Below the pieces are notes generated by a model that worked only from the letters and a program-made list of their open reading frames with translations, was not told the origin of the DNA and ran no database searches. Shown here piece by piece: positions 7,118-12,652 of a DNA stretch of 12,652 bases. The DNA comes from Burkholderiales bacterium UBA2459 (GTDB taxonomy: Bacteria; Pseudomonadota; Gammaproteobacteria; Burkholderiales; Burkholderiaceae_E): assembly GCA_002342365.1 (NCBI GenBank), contig DDPV01000044.1, positions 115,712-128,363 of the forward strand, given 5' to 3'. The translations under genes and the position numbers were made by a program. The first letter of the stretch is position 1. Every line of letters begins with the position of its first letter.

Positions 7118-7753
7118 TTACTTCTTGCCTTTGGCAGATTTTCCTGCCGGTTTGGCTGACGCCTTGGCTGTTTCTGCCGGCGCGATTTCTTCGGCGACAG
7201 GCAAGGTCACCGTCACGATCACCGGGTTTTCTTTGGCGCGTAGCACCGGCTCCACACCCTCGGGAAAGCTGATATCACGCAAATGCATGGACTTACCGGC
7301 TTCAAGCTTACCGAGGTCAACTGTGATGAATTCGGGCAGCTTAGCGGGAAGGCATGAAATCTCCACTTCGTTGAGCACATGGCCCACGATACCGGCAGAA
7401 AGCTTGACCGCCGGGGAGTTTTCCTGATTGACAAAATGTAATGGCACCTTCATGTGGATCTTACGATCCGGCGCAATGCGTTCGAAGTCTATATGCAAGA
7501 CCTGTTGCTTGTAGGGATGCCACTGGATATCCCGCAACAGAACCGGCTGGCTTTGCCCGTCAAGTTCCATATCGAGAATCGAGGCGTGAAAGGCTTCAAC
7601 CCTGAGGGCGTGGAACAAGGGGTTGTGTTCGACTTCGATTGCAGCAGGGCTTCCTGGAGAGCCATAAATAATGCCAGGGACCTTGCCAGCGCGGCGCAGG
7701 CGGCGGCTCGCACTCGACCCTTGCGCTAAACGACTTGTTGCGACAACTTTCAT
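7118..7753 (-). CDS. rplY: 50S ribosomal protein L25, long CTC form
   Basis: Binds 5S rRNA in the large ribosomal subunit; the long form is related to the Bacillus general stress protein Ctc. The 211 residues comprise an N-terminal L25 5S-rRNA-binding beta-barrel domain (about 1-95, with SRRLRRAGKVPGIIYG at 16-31), a C-terminal CTC beta domain (about 100-187, ending NPVIVTVTLP) and a Lys/Ala-rich basic tail (190-211). E. coli L25 has only the first domain. The frame is open to 7900, but MKVVATSRLAQG at 7753 is the normal start and has a strong Shine-Dalgarno with good spacing. The gene lies 167 nt after prs and its stop abuts pth. Confidence 0.96.
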   Translation of the reverse strand: MKVVATSRLAQGSSASRRLRRAGKVPGIIYGSPGSPAAIEVEHNPLFHALRVEAFHASILDMELDGQSQPVLLRDIQWHPYKQQVLHIDFERIAPDRKIHMKVPLHFVNQENSPAVKLSAGIVGHVLNEVEISCLPAKLPEFITVDLGKLEAGKSMHLRDISFPEGVEPVLRAKENPVIVTVTLPVAEEIAPAETAKASAKPAGKSAKGKK

Positions 7754-7759
7754 GGTGTT

Positions 7760-7766
7760 TCCTCTC
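7760..7766 (-). promoter_or_regulatory. Ribosome binding site of rplY
   Basis: On the minus strand GAGAGGA ends 6 nt before the ATG at 7753. It fixes the start there rather than at the far end of the longer open frame. Confidence 0.7.
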
Positions 7767-7827
7767 TTGCCCTCTGCCTTTGCGAATCCTGATCTATGCC
7801 AGCGCAAAGCCTTTTGGGCGGTTGATA

Positions 7828-7852
7828 CAAAAACCACAGCAAAAACCTGTGG
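7828..7852 (-). terminator. Probable rho-independent terminator or attenuator after prs
   Basis: On the minus strand CCACAG (7852-7847) and CTGTGG (7839-7834) form a perfect six-pair stem around a seven-base T-rich loop, followed at once by five T (7833-7829). It lies 68 nt after the prs stop and about 75 nt before the rplY start. The stem is short, so termination may be partial, letting rplY-pth be both read through from prs and expressed separately. Confidence 0.55.
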
Positions 7853-7870
7853 CGACGATGCACTTGCTGC

Positions 7871-7896
7871 CTCCCGATCCGCGACCAGAGCGGGAG
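7871..7896 (-). other. GC-rich dyad in the prs 3' region
   Basis: CTCCCG (7871-7876) and CGGGAG (7891-7896) are exact reverse complements separated by 14 nt. The dyad starts 24 nt downstream of the prs stop, before the T-run hairpin. It could protect the prs transcript 3' end or pause polymerase; only the symmetry is seen. Confidence 0.3.
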
Positions 7897-7920
7897 ACAA
7901 GGTGCTTGGTATGTTCTGAT

Positions 7921-8901
7921 TCAGTCCACAAAAAGCGAGGAGACCGAGTCAGAACGGTTAATACGCAAAATCGTTTCGGCCAGCAACTGCGCCGAGGAAA
8001 GTACCCGGATCTTTTCGCAGGCGATGCCATCGCGAGGCATGGGAATCGTGTCGGTCACAACCAGCCCGTCGAGATCGGAATCCGCAACGCGGCGCACCGC
8101 CCCGCCGGAGAGCACCGGATGGGTGCAATAAGCCAGCACCTTCGCTGCCCCTTGCTCCTTGAGTGCGCTTGCGGCCTTGACCAAGGTGTTGGCGGTATCG
8201 ACGATATCGTCCATGATCACACAGGTCCTGCCCCTGACATCACCGATGATGTTCATCACTTCAGCAAGATTCGCTTTGGGCCGCCGTTTATCGATGATCG
8301 CAAGATCACTGTCAAGCCGTTTTGCCATCGCTCTTGCGCGGACTACGCCACCGACATCCGGTGAAACCACGAGCAAATCGTCGAATTTCAGCTTGTGCAC
8401 ATCAGCCAGCAGAATGGGTGCCGCGTAAATGTTGTCTACAGGAATATCAAAAAAGCCTTGAATCTGATCGGCGTGCAAGTCCATCGTGAGCACGCGATCG
8501 ACACCGGCCACCTGAAGCATGTTGGCAACCACCTTGGCACTGATGGCTACCCTCGTGGAGCGCACCCGACGATCTTGCCGGGCATAACCGAAGTAAGGCA
8601 CAGCCGCGGTGATTCGTCCGGCCGAGGCACGCTTGAGAGCGTCGACCATGATCAGCAGTTCCATCAAATGGTCATTGGTCGGTGCACAAGTTGACTGCAG
8701 CACAAAGCAATCGCGTCCCCTTACGTTTTCCAGGATTTCCACCATCACTTCGCCATCGGAAAAACGGCCGACCGTTGCCCTGCCGAGCGGCACCCGCAAA
8801 TGGGCGGCAATGTCGGCAGCGAGCTTGGGAACAGCATTACCGGTGAAAATCGTAAGGCCTTCTTGGGCAACCGAATCGCGATGATGAGCCATGGACGTCA
8901 T
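7921..8901 (-). CDS. prs: Ribose-phosphate pyrophosphokinase (PRPP synthetase, class I)
   Basis: Transfers pyrophosphate from ATP to ribose 5-phosphate, making PRPP for purine, pyrimidine, NAD, histidine and tryptophan synthesis; a cytoplasmic hexamer. The 326 residues compare with 315 in E. coli, the difference lying mainly in about 11 extra N-terminal residues. Seen: GRFSDGE (45-51), QSTCAPTND (69-77), the ATP-binding PYFGYARQDRRVR (102-114), DLHADQIQGFFD (141-152) with the conserved His143, SPDVGGVVRAR (180-190), the flexible-loop KRRP (205-208), and the ribose-phosphate loop MDDIVDTANTL (230-240). Asn238 stands where E. coli, Bacillus and human enzymes have Gly. The ATG at 8901 is preceded by a weak TAGG; the ATG at 8892 (residue 4) is an alternative. 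It follows tRNA-Gln by 120 nt and no confident promoter is visible there. Confidence 0.97.
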   Translation of the reverse strand: MTSMAHHRDSVAQEGLTIFTGNAVPKLAADIAAHLRVPLGRATVGRFSDGEVMVEILENVRGRDCFVLQSTCAPTNDHLMELLIMVDALKRASAGRITAAVPYFGYARQDRRVRSTRVAISAKVVANMLQVAGVDRVLTMDLHADQIQGFFDIPVDNIYAAPILLADVHKLKFDDLLVVSPDVGGVVRARAMAKRLDSDLAIIDKRRPKANLAEVMNIIGDVRGRTCVIMDDIVDTANTLVKAASALKEQGAAKVLAYCTHPVLSGGAVRRVADSDLDGLVVTDTIPMPRDGIACEKIRVLSSAQLLAETILRINRSDSVSSLFVD

Positions 8902-9021
8902 GCCGCAAACCTATGCTGGATAAAAAGTGCGCTGAATCGCATTAGAACGCTTGTTTGATCAAGCCCAAACCTCAGGCATTTGTTCGTTTGCCTCCGATCG
9001 AGTCATGACGCAGGGATCGGT

Positions 9022-9098
9022 TGGCTGGGGAGGAAGGATTCGAACCCTCGAATGCCGGAATCAAAATCCGGTGCCTTAACCAACTTGGCGACTCCCCA
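9022..9098 (-). tRNA. tRNA-Gln (anticodon UUG)
   Basis: On the minus strand the acceptor stem TGGGGAG pairs with CTCCCCA, followed by discriminator G and an encoded CCA (9024-9022). The anticodon stem CCGGA/TCCGG encloses the loop TTTTGAT with central TTG, which reads glutamine CAA. The T-arm GAGGGTTCGAATCCTTC contains the invariant GTTCGAATC; its outermost pair is a mismatch or wobble. The D-arm GCC/GGC is normal. It resembles E. coli tRNA-Gln closely. It lies between ispE and prs on the same strand, so it is probably cut from a longer transcript or made from a promoter in or near ispE. The same site between ispE and prs recurs in related genomes, as I recall. Confidence 0.97.
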
Positions 9099-9125
9099 CC
9101 GGTACAACCAAAACCCGCTTCACAA

Positions 9126-9147
9126 CCGAATGGCATTTGCCTTTCGG
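9126..9147 (-). other. Imperfect stem-loop between ispE and tRNA-Gln
   Basis: CCGAA (9126-9130) pairs with TTCGG (9143-9147), and inside it, after one mismatch, GGC (9132-9134) pairs with GCC (9139-9141) around a four-base loop. There is no T-run on the minus strand after it. It could be the 3' end structure of ispE mRNA or an RNase cutting site ahead of the tRNA. The pairing is visible; the role is inference. Confidence 0.35.
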
Positions 9148-9166
9148 ATTCGTGCTTGCCGCATCC

Positions 9167-10060
9167 TCAGTCAGGAATACGTGTTGACACCAGCTTGAGT
9201 TGCCAATGTCCTTCGCCAAACTCGGCAAGCTTTGCCTGAATCATCGCCTCAAGCTCCAAGCCCTCGAGGCGATCGCGAACCATACAAAACACTGCAGCGC
9301 CAGATCCGGACATTCGGGGCCAATGGCTCGCGATGTTTAATGCGCGTGCCTGACTCCGCAAGCCATCGAGAGCGACCTCAACGATCCGATGACGCTTGAT
9401 CACAACGGCTTGCAAGTCATTGTGACCTTGCATGAAATCGACCCAGTTCAGACAATCTGGGAGTTTGAGTGCTTTCGAAGAACGTGTCAATTTCGGGTCG
9501 GAAAAAATACCGGAGGTCGGCACAGCAAGAGGAGGCATCAGGATCAAGAAATGTGCTGTCGGCAGATCGAGGCTTTGAAGCCGCTCGCCCACACCGCGGC
9601 CGATTGCGTGACGACGATGAATAAAAAGCGGGACATCTGCGCCGAGCTTTAAAGCGATCGGGATCAAGGCCTCGGCGCTCAGCGACAGCCCCCAGAGCCG
9701 GTTCAGCAAGCGGATCACGCTCGCTGCGTCGCTGCTTCCGCCGCCAAGTCCTGCGCCCTGCGGAATGCGCTTGCGCACCCGAATATCCACGCCGGGGCAA
9801 GCAAGCCCCTGCGCCACGCAGTAAGCCTGCATACTCAGGGCCGCCCGAACGGCGAGGTCCTCAGACGCCTCGATCCCAACCTGATCCTCAAGACGGCAAA
9901 TCGCGCCGTCTTCGCGCAGCCTCACTTCGACCTCGTCGCACCAATCAATCAAGGCAAAACTTGTGTCGAGGTCGTGATAACCGTCTTGGCGTTGCCCAAG
10001 GACATGCAAGTGCAAATTGAGTTTGGCTGGTGCTGCCTCGCTAAGTCTTTGCATAAGCAT
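9167..10060 (-). CDS. ispE: 4-diphosphocytidyl-2-C-methyl-D-erythritol kinase
   Basis: ATP-dependent kinase of the non-mevalonate (MEP) isoprenoid pathway, phosphorylating the 2-hydroxyl of CDP-methylerythritol; GHMP family, cytoplasmic. The 297 residues contain PAKLNLHL with Lys13 (equivalent to E. coli Lys10), the ATP-binding PQGAGLGGGSSDAAS (100-114), LGADVP with the catalytic Asp142 (equivalent to Asp135), and the closing GHMP motif MSGSGAAVF (250-258). The frame opens at a TTG at 10105 inside lolB, but the ATG at 10060 fits the family's short lead into PAKLNL; the ATG at 10054 is equally possible. Neither has a clear Shine-Dalgarno, so coupling to lolB, 16 nt upstream, is likely. Confidence 0.96.
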   Translation of the reverse strand: MLMQRLSEAAPAKLNLHLHVLGQRQDGYHDLDTSFALIDWCDEVEVRLREDGAICRLEDQVGIEASEDLAVRAALSMQAYCVAQGLACPGVDIRVRKRIPQGAGLGGGSSDAASVIRLLNRLWGLSLSAEALIPIALKLGADVPLFIHRRHAIGRGVGERLQSLDLPTAHFLILMPPLAVPTSGIFSDPKLTRSSKALKLPDCLNWVDFMQGHNDLQAVVIKRHRIVEVALDGLRSQARALNIASHWPRMSGSGAAVFCMVRDRLEGLELEAMIQAKLAEFGEGHWQLKLVSTRIPD

Positions 10061-10076
10061 CGTCAACCAGCGGCTG

Positions 10077-10637
10077 TCAGGGCGTTGTGCTTCTTGTGGG
10101 AACAATCAGCAAGCGCAGCTTCGTGCCTTCGTTTTGCTCAATCAGCAGGCTTTTGTCACTGCGTTCAATCAGGAGGCTACCTTGGCGAAATCGCCCGGGT
10201 TCAAGCTCAAGCCAACGGCGCCAGCGCCAGGCGTCAAGATGCTCAAGATCAAGCAAAACGCCTTGACGTGCAAGCCAGCTTCGCGCCAGCGATGCGCTGC
10301 TTGGCCCCTGATGGGCGGTTTCGATCTCAGCCTCACCTTGAACGGGCTGCCGCCACAAGACTAGCCGCTGACCCGCCGGATCAAAAAGTTCGACCAGAGC
10401 CTTTTGATGATCGGTCTTGACCTCAAAGAGCCCTTGAAGATGGAGCTTCCGATCGCCTTGCTCAAGCCTGAGGCCAAAGCGGCCGCTCGCCTCAAATCGC
10501 TCCGATGGCGCTTGACCCTGAAGCAGGCGTTCTGAAGTACCGGTCGCCTCGGTTGCGCCAAGGCTTGAAAGCTGTCCAAACCCGATACAAGCGGCCAAAA
10601 GCAATAACAGCCAGCGAGCGATATCTGGGCTTTTCAA
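10077..10637 (-). CDS. lolB: Outer-membrane lipoprotein receptor LolB (putative)
   Basis: LolB takes lipoproteins from the periplasmic carrier LolA and inserts them into the outer membrane. The 186-residue product has a lipoprotein signal peptide: Arg8, a leucine run at 10-14, and the lipobox LAAC with Cys17. The residue after Cys is Ile rather than Asp, as expected for outer-membrane sorting. The mature part has the look of a LolA/LolB half-barrel: alternating strands such as GRFGLRLEQGDRKLHLQG, a DPAGQRLVLW segment, and a late ELEPGRF segment. LolB sequences diverge strongly, so the name rests partly on this pattern and on its place just before ispE. The start is a TTG; no ATG or GTG is in frame between the previous stop and the signal peptide, and the Shine-Dalgarno is weak. 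It lies 38 nt after the TPR gene. Confidence 0.75.
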   Translation of the reverse strand: MKSPDIARWLLLLLAACIGFGQLSSLGATEATGTSERLLQGQAPSERFEASGRFGLRLEQGDRKLHLQGLFEVKTDHQKALVELFDPAGQRLVLWRQPVQGEAEIETAHQGPSSASLARSWLARQGVLLDLEHLDAWRWRRWLELEPGRFRQGSLLIERSDKSLLIEQNEGTKLRLLIVPTRSTTP

Positions 10638-10659
10638 GACGACAAACCCGCTTCGCCCA

Positions 10660-10671
10660 GAACACGTGTTC
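10660..10671. repeat. 12-bp perfect palindrome between the TPR gene and lolB
   Basis: GAACACGTGTTC occupies a third of the 38-nt gap. With no spacer it would make a poor RNA hairpin, so it resembles a protein-binding dyad more than a terminator. Chance occurrence cannot be excluded. Confidence 0.3.
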
Positions 10672-10675
10672 GGAT

Positions 10676-12193
10676 TCAGAGCCTGACTTCCAGGCGGCTT
10701 AAGGTTTCGCGCAAGAGGCTGTTTGAGGGCTCAGCCTGTTGCGCCTTGCGCCAAAGCGCAAGGGCCTCTTCTTTGCGGTCGAGCTTCCAGAGGACTTCGC
10801 CGAGGTGAATCGCGATCTCGGGATCCGCCTGCAAGTCATAAGCCTTTTGCAGGTAGCTGAGTGCGCCCTTTAAATCGCCGCGCCGATAAAGCACCCAGCC
10901 CATGCTGTCGATGATGTGGGGATCGTCTGGTGCCAGAGCCAGCGCCTTTTCGATGTAGGCTTGCGCCTCCTCAAGTCGGAGGTTTCGGTCAGCCAGTGAG
11001 TAGCCAAGCGCGTTGTAAGCGTGCGCATGCCCGGGGCGCATCGCAATCAGTCGCTTCAAGCTCTTTTCGGCAAGCGCAGGCCGATTCAGTCGCTCGGCGG
11101 CCATGGCATGGTCGTAGAGCAGCTCCACCCGCTGCGGGTCTTGCTCAAGGCTCTGATCCAAGAGTCGAAAGCCCTCTTCGGCGCGCTCGCTCTCCCGCAT
11201 CAGTTGTGCGAGCAACAGCAGCGCCTGTGATTGCAGCGCAGGCTCTCGGCCCGGCTGCGACAACATTTCAAGTGGGGCTTGCGCCAGATCGTAGCGCTTT
11301 AAAAACATCGCGGCCTGGGCAAGTTCGAGCTGGGTGCTTGGCGTGAGCTTTTGTTTGAGTAATGAAGCCAGCGCCGCTTCGCTTTGTGGATTGCCAGCCT
11401 GGACCTGCAACAAGACCAGGCTTGCCTGCGCTTCACCGAGCGAGTCTGAGCCTTTCGTTAAAAGTCCCTGGACCATGGGTAGTAGCGCTTGTGCTCGGGC
11501 GCTGCGCAAAAGGACCGGTCGCAAGTTGATCCAGATGGCTGCGCGTTCCTGAGCTGATTGTGCGGCCTCAAGGCGCATGCCGATAAGGGCTGCAGCCTCA
11601 TCAAACCGTGAGCCTGCGAGGTACAGATTCTCAAGCACCAGTCGGGCCTGCTCTGACTTCGGAGCTAAGTCCCTCCAAAGTTCGGCCGCAGCGAGCGCAC
11701 GCGCATAAACACGCTCGCGCAGCGCAAGTTCGGTGGCGCGACGAGCCAGCCGTGAATCGCCGGTGGTCCTGGCAAGGTCAATCAGCGTTTGCGACGCTGT
11801 GCCAAGTTGGCCACGCTGAGCAGCGACTTCGGCCGCAAGCAACTGAAAAAGCACAGCCGGGCTTAAGTCAACGGGCGGTCTGGCTTCAGACGGATCAGCA
11901 AGCCCAGCGTCCGAGGCCTCTGACAGATCATCCGATTCAGCCGGTTTTGCCTCGCTTGAAGCATCAGGCGCTCCTGCTTCGGCGTCGTTTTGTTCTTGCT
12001 CGACAAAACTCATGCACAACCTGGCCGCGTCTGCGGTCATTGGCTGCTTGTGGTTTGCAGGGGCGGCCACAAGCAGCCCGGCCTGCTGTGCACAGATTTC
12101 AAGTGGCAAGCTGAAGGCAAGCAGGGCAAAGGCAAAGCCTGCAAACCTTCGCAGGGTTGTGATTTCCAAAACTTGCATCGACAGATGGCTCAT
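10676..12193 (-). CDS. Secreted tetratricopeptide-repeat protein
   Basis: The 505 residues begin with a signal peptide (basic LRR at 14-16, hydrophobic core to about 30, probable cleavage after ICA35). A very acidic, probably disordered linker follows (about 64-110, rich in Asp, Glu, Ser and Ala). From about 115 the protein is helical; LLAAEVAAQRGQ and SRLARRATELAL (118-158) match the TPR family I recall upstream of lolB in betaproteobacteria. The clearest TPR units are at about 354-387, 388-421 (NALGYSLADRN...ALALAP), 422-455 (DSMGWVLYRRGDLKGAL...) and 456-489. It is probably a periplasmic or envelope scaffold for protein contacts; its partner is unknown, and a link to lipoprotein sorting is only suggested by position. 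The ATG at 12193 was chosen; the ATG at 12178 is also plausible, neither having a Shine-Dalgarno. It heads the minus-strand cluster and diverges from mutM across 75 bp. Confidence 0.88.
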   Translation of the reverse strand: MSHLSMQVLEITTLRRFAGFAFALLAFSLPLEICAQQAGLLVAAPANHKQPMTADAARLCMSFVEQEQNDAEAGAPDASSEAKPAESDDLSEASDAGLADPSEARPPVDLSPAVLFQLLAAEVAAQRGQLGTASQTLIDLARTTGDSRLARRATELALRERVYARALAAAELWRDLAPKSEQARLVLENLYLAGSRFDEAAALIGMRLEAAQSAQERAAIWINLRPVLLRSARAQALLPMVQGLLTKGSDSLGEAQASLVLLQVQAGNPQSEAALASLLKQKLTPSTQLELAQAAMFLKRYDLAQAPLEMLSQPGREPALQSQALLLLAQLMRESERAEEGFRLLDQSLEQDPQRVELLYDHAMAAERLNRPALAEKSLKRLIAMRPGHAHAYNALGYSLADRNLRLEEAQAYIEKALALAPDDPHIIDSMGWVLYRRGDLKGALSYLQKAYDLQADPEIAIHLGEVLWKLDRKEEALALWRKAQQAEPSNSLLRETLSRLEVRL

Positions 12194-12268
12194 TTCGATA
12201 TGCTAGCGGGATTCGCAAAACTGTGTAGACAAAGCATAGGATAGGTTTGGTGCTGAGGATTCGAAGTC
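12194..12268. promoter_or_regulatory. Divergent intergenic region between the TPR gene and mutM
   Basis: These 75 bp should contain the promoters of mutM (plus) and of the whole TPR-lolB-ispE cluster (minus). Only weak matches are visible: CATAGG (12235-12240) with TTCGCA (12212-12217) at 17 nt for mutM, and TAGCAT close to the TPR start on the minus strand. GAGG at 12255-12258, 10 nt before the mutM ATG, is a reasonable ribosome binding site. Confidence 0.3.
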
Positions 12269-12652
12269 ATGCCCGAATTACCCGAAGTTGAAGTACTTCG
12301 CCGCGGCTTGAATCCTGCGCTGCAAGGGCGCCGTTTGCAGCGGATGCAAATTGTGAATCCTCGCCTGCGATGGCCGGTCAGCAAGGAACTACAGCAGGCC
12401 TGCCTTGGCCAGACGCTGATCGAAGTATCTCGTCGCTCAAAGTATTTGCTTTTTCGCTTTCCTACCGGAACCATGCTTGTTCACCTCGGCATGTCGGGTA
12501 CGGTGCAGTGGTTCAAAGCAGATGCGCCGCTGCAAAAGCACGATCATGTGCTTTGGGAGTTCGAGGGCCTGCCCTCGCTTCGTTTCAACGACCCGAGGCG
12601 TTTTGGCTCGGTCTTGTGGCTCGATGAGGCTGCCGATGGTGCTGCACCTGAT
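12269..12652 (+). CDS. mutM: Formamidopyrimidine-DNA glycosylase (partial, 3' end outside window)
   Basis: Base-excision repair enzyme that removes 8-oxoguanine and formamidopyrimidines and cuts the abasic site by beta,delta-elimination. The first 128 codons are present and open to the window end; the family is about 270 residues, so the helix-two-turn-helix and zinc finger are missing here. Seen: MPELPEVE with the catalytic N-terminal Pro2 and Glu3, Lys58 in RRSKYLL (equivalent to E. coli Lys56 of the mature protein), LGMSG with the intercalating Met75, KHDHV (90-94), and NDPRRFG with Arg111 and Phe112. The spacing between Lys58 and Met75 equals that of E. coli. The ATG at 12269 must be the start because Pro2 is the nucleophile. 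It diverges from the TPR gene. Confidence 0.95.
   Translation, partial: MPELPEVEVLRRGLNPALQGRRLQRMQIVNPRLRWPVSKELQQACLGQTLIEVSRRSKYLLFRFPTGTMLVHLGMSGTVQWFKADAPLQKHDHVLWEFEGLPSLRFNDPRRFGSVLWLDEAADGAAPD

Noticed and set aside
7754..7900. Longer rplY reading frame starting at 7900
   Set aside because: It runs through the terminator-like hairpin, while the ATG at 7753 has a strong Shine-Dalgarno and the normal MKVVA start.
7735..8364. Plus-strand 209-residue frame across rplY-prs
   Set aside because: It overlaps two conserved genes in antisense and looks like low-complexity shadow translation.
9021..9239. Plus-strand frame reading AGEEGFEPSNAG
   Set aside because: It is the translation of the antisense of tRNA-Gln, a well-known false ORF type.
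11608..12114. Plus-strand 168-residue frame opposite the TPR gene
   Set aside because: It is a shadow frame rich in Arg, Gln and Ala, with no domain or ribosome site.
1..12652. CRISPR arrays, insertion sequences, prophage, integrase or toxin-antitoxin genes
   Set aside because: I looked for spaced repeats, terminal inverted repeats and the typical protein motifs on both strands and saw none; every long frame is accounted for by housekeeping genes.

Overview
The window is an ordinary, densely packed chromosomal housekeeping segment from a moderately GC-rich Gram-negative bacterium. It is most likely a betaproteobacterium of the Burkholderiales type. Two things point there: the run TPR protein - lolB - ispE - tRNA-Gln - prs - rplY - pth next to divergent mutM, which I recall as typical of that group, and the long CTC-type L25 protein. 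I could not run a taxonomic search, so the assignment is inference.

Left part (1-4303): exopolyphosphatase ppx (minus) and polyphosphate kinase ppk1 (plus) diverge from start codons that overlap by two bases. The pair breaks down and makes polyphosphate. A small predicted membrane/secreted protein of unknown function (3899-4303, plus) follows ppk1.

Middle (4319-6395): ychF (minus), a ribosome-associated P-loop NTPase, converges on the small protein gene. It diverges from a cytosolic-type 5'-nucleotidase of the HAD fold (plus).

Right part (6420-12193, all minus; transcription runs from high to low coordinates): a secreted TPR protein, the outer-membrane lipoprotein receptor lolB, ispE (isoprenoid synthesis), tRNA-Gln(UUG), prs (PRPP synthesis), rplY (ribosomal L25/CTC) and pth (peptidyl-tRNA hydrolase). 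A stem-loop with a T-run between prs and rplY suggests partial separation of the last two genes. At the right edge mutM (DNA repair glycosylase) starts on the plus strand and is cut by the window end.

I found no CRISPR array, insertion sequence, prophage, toxin-antitoxin pair or defence system, and no gene-free stretch above 300 bases. I do not see a new biological system. The points worth a second look are: pth lacks a plausible ATG, and its conserved N-terminus is encoded upstream of its only standard start; the ppx/ppk1 starts overlap and have a stem-loop beside them; YchF has Asp where Glu is usual in its G4 motif; and there is an uncharacterised small membrane protein beside ppk1.
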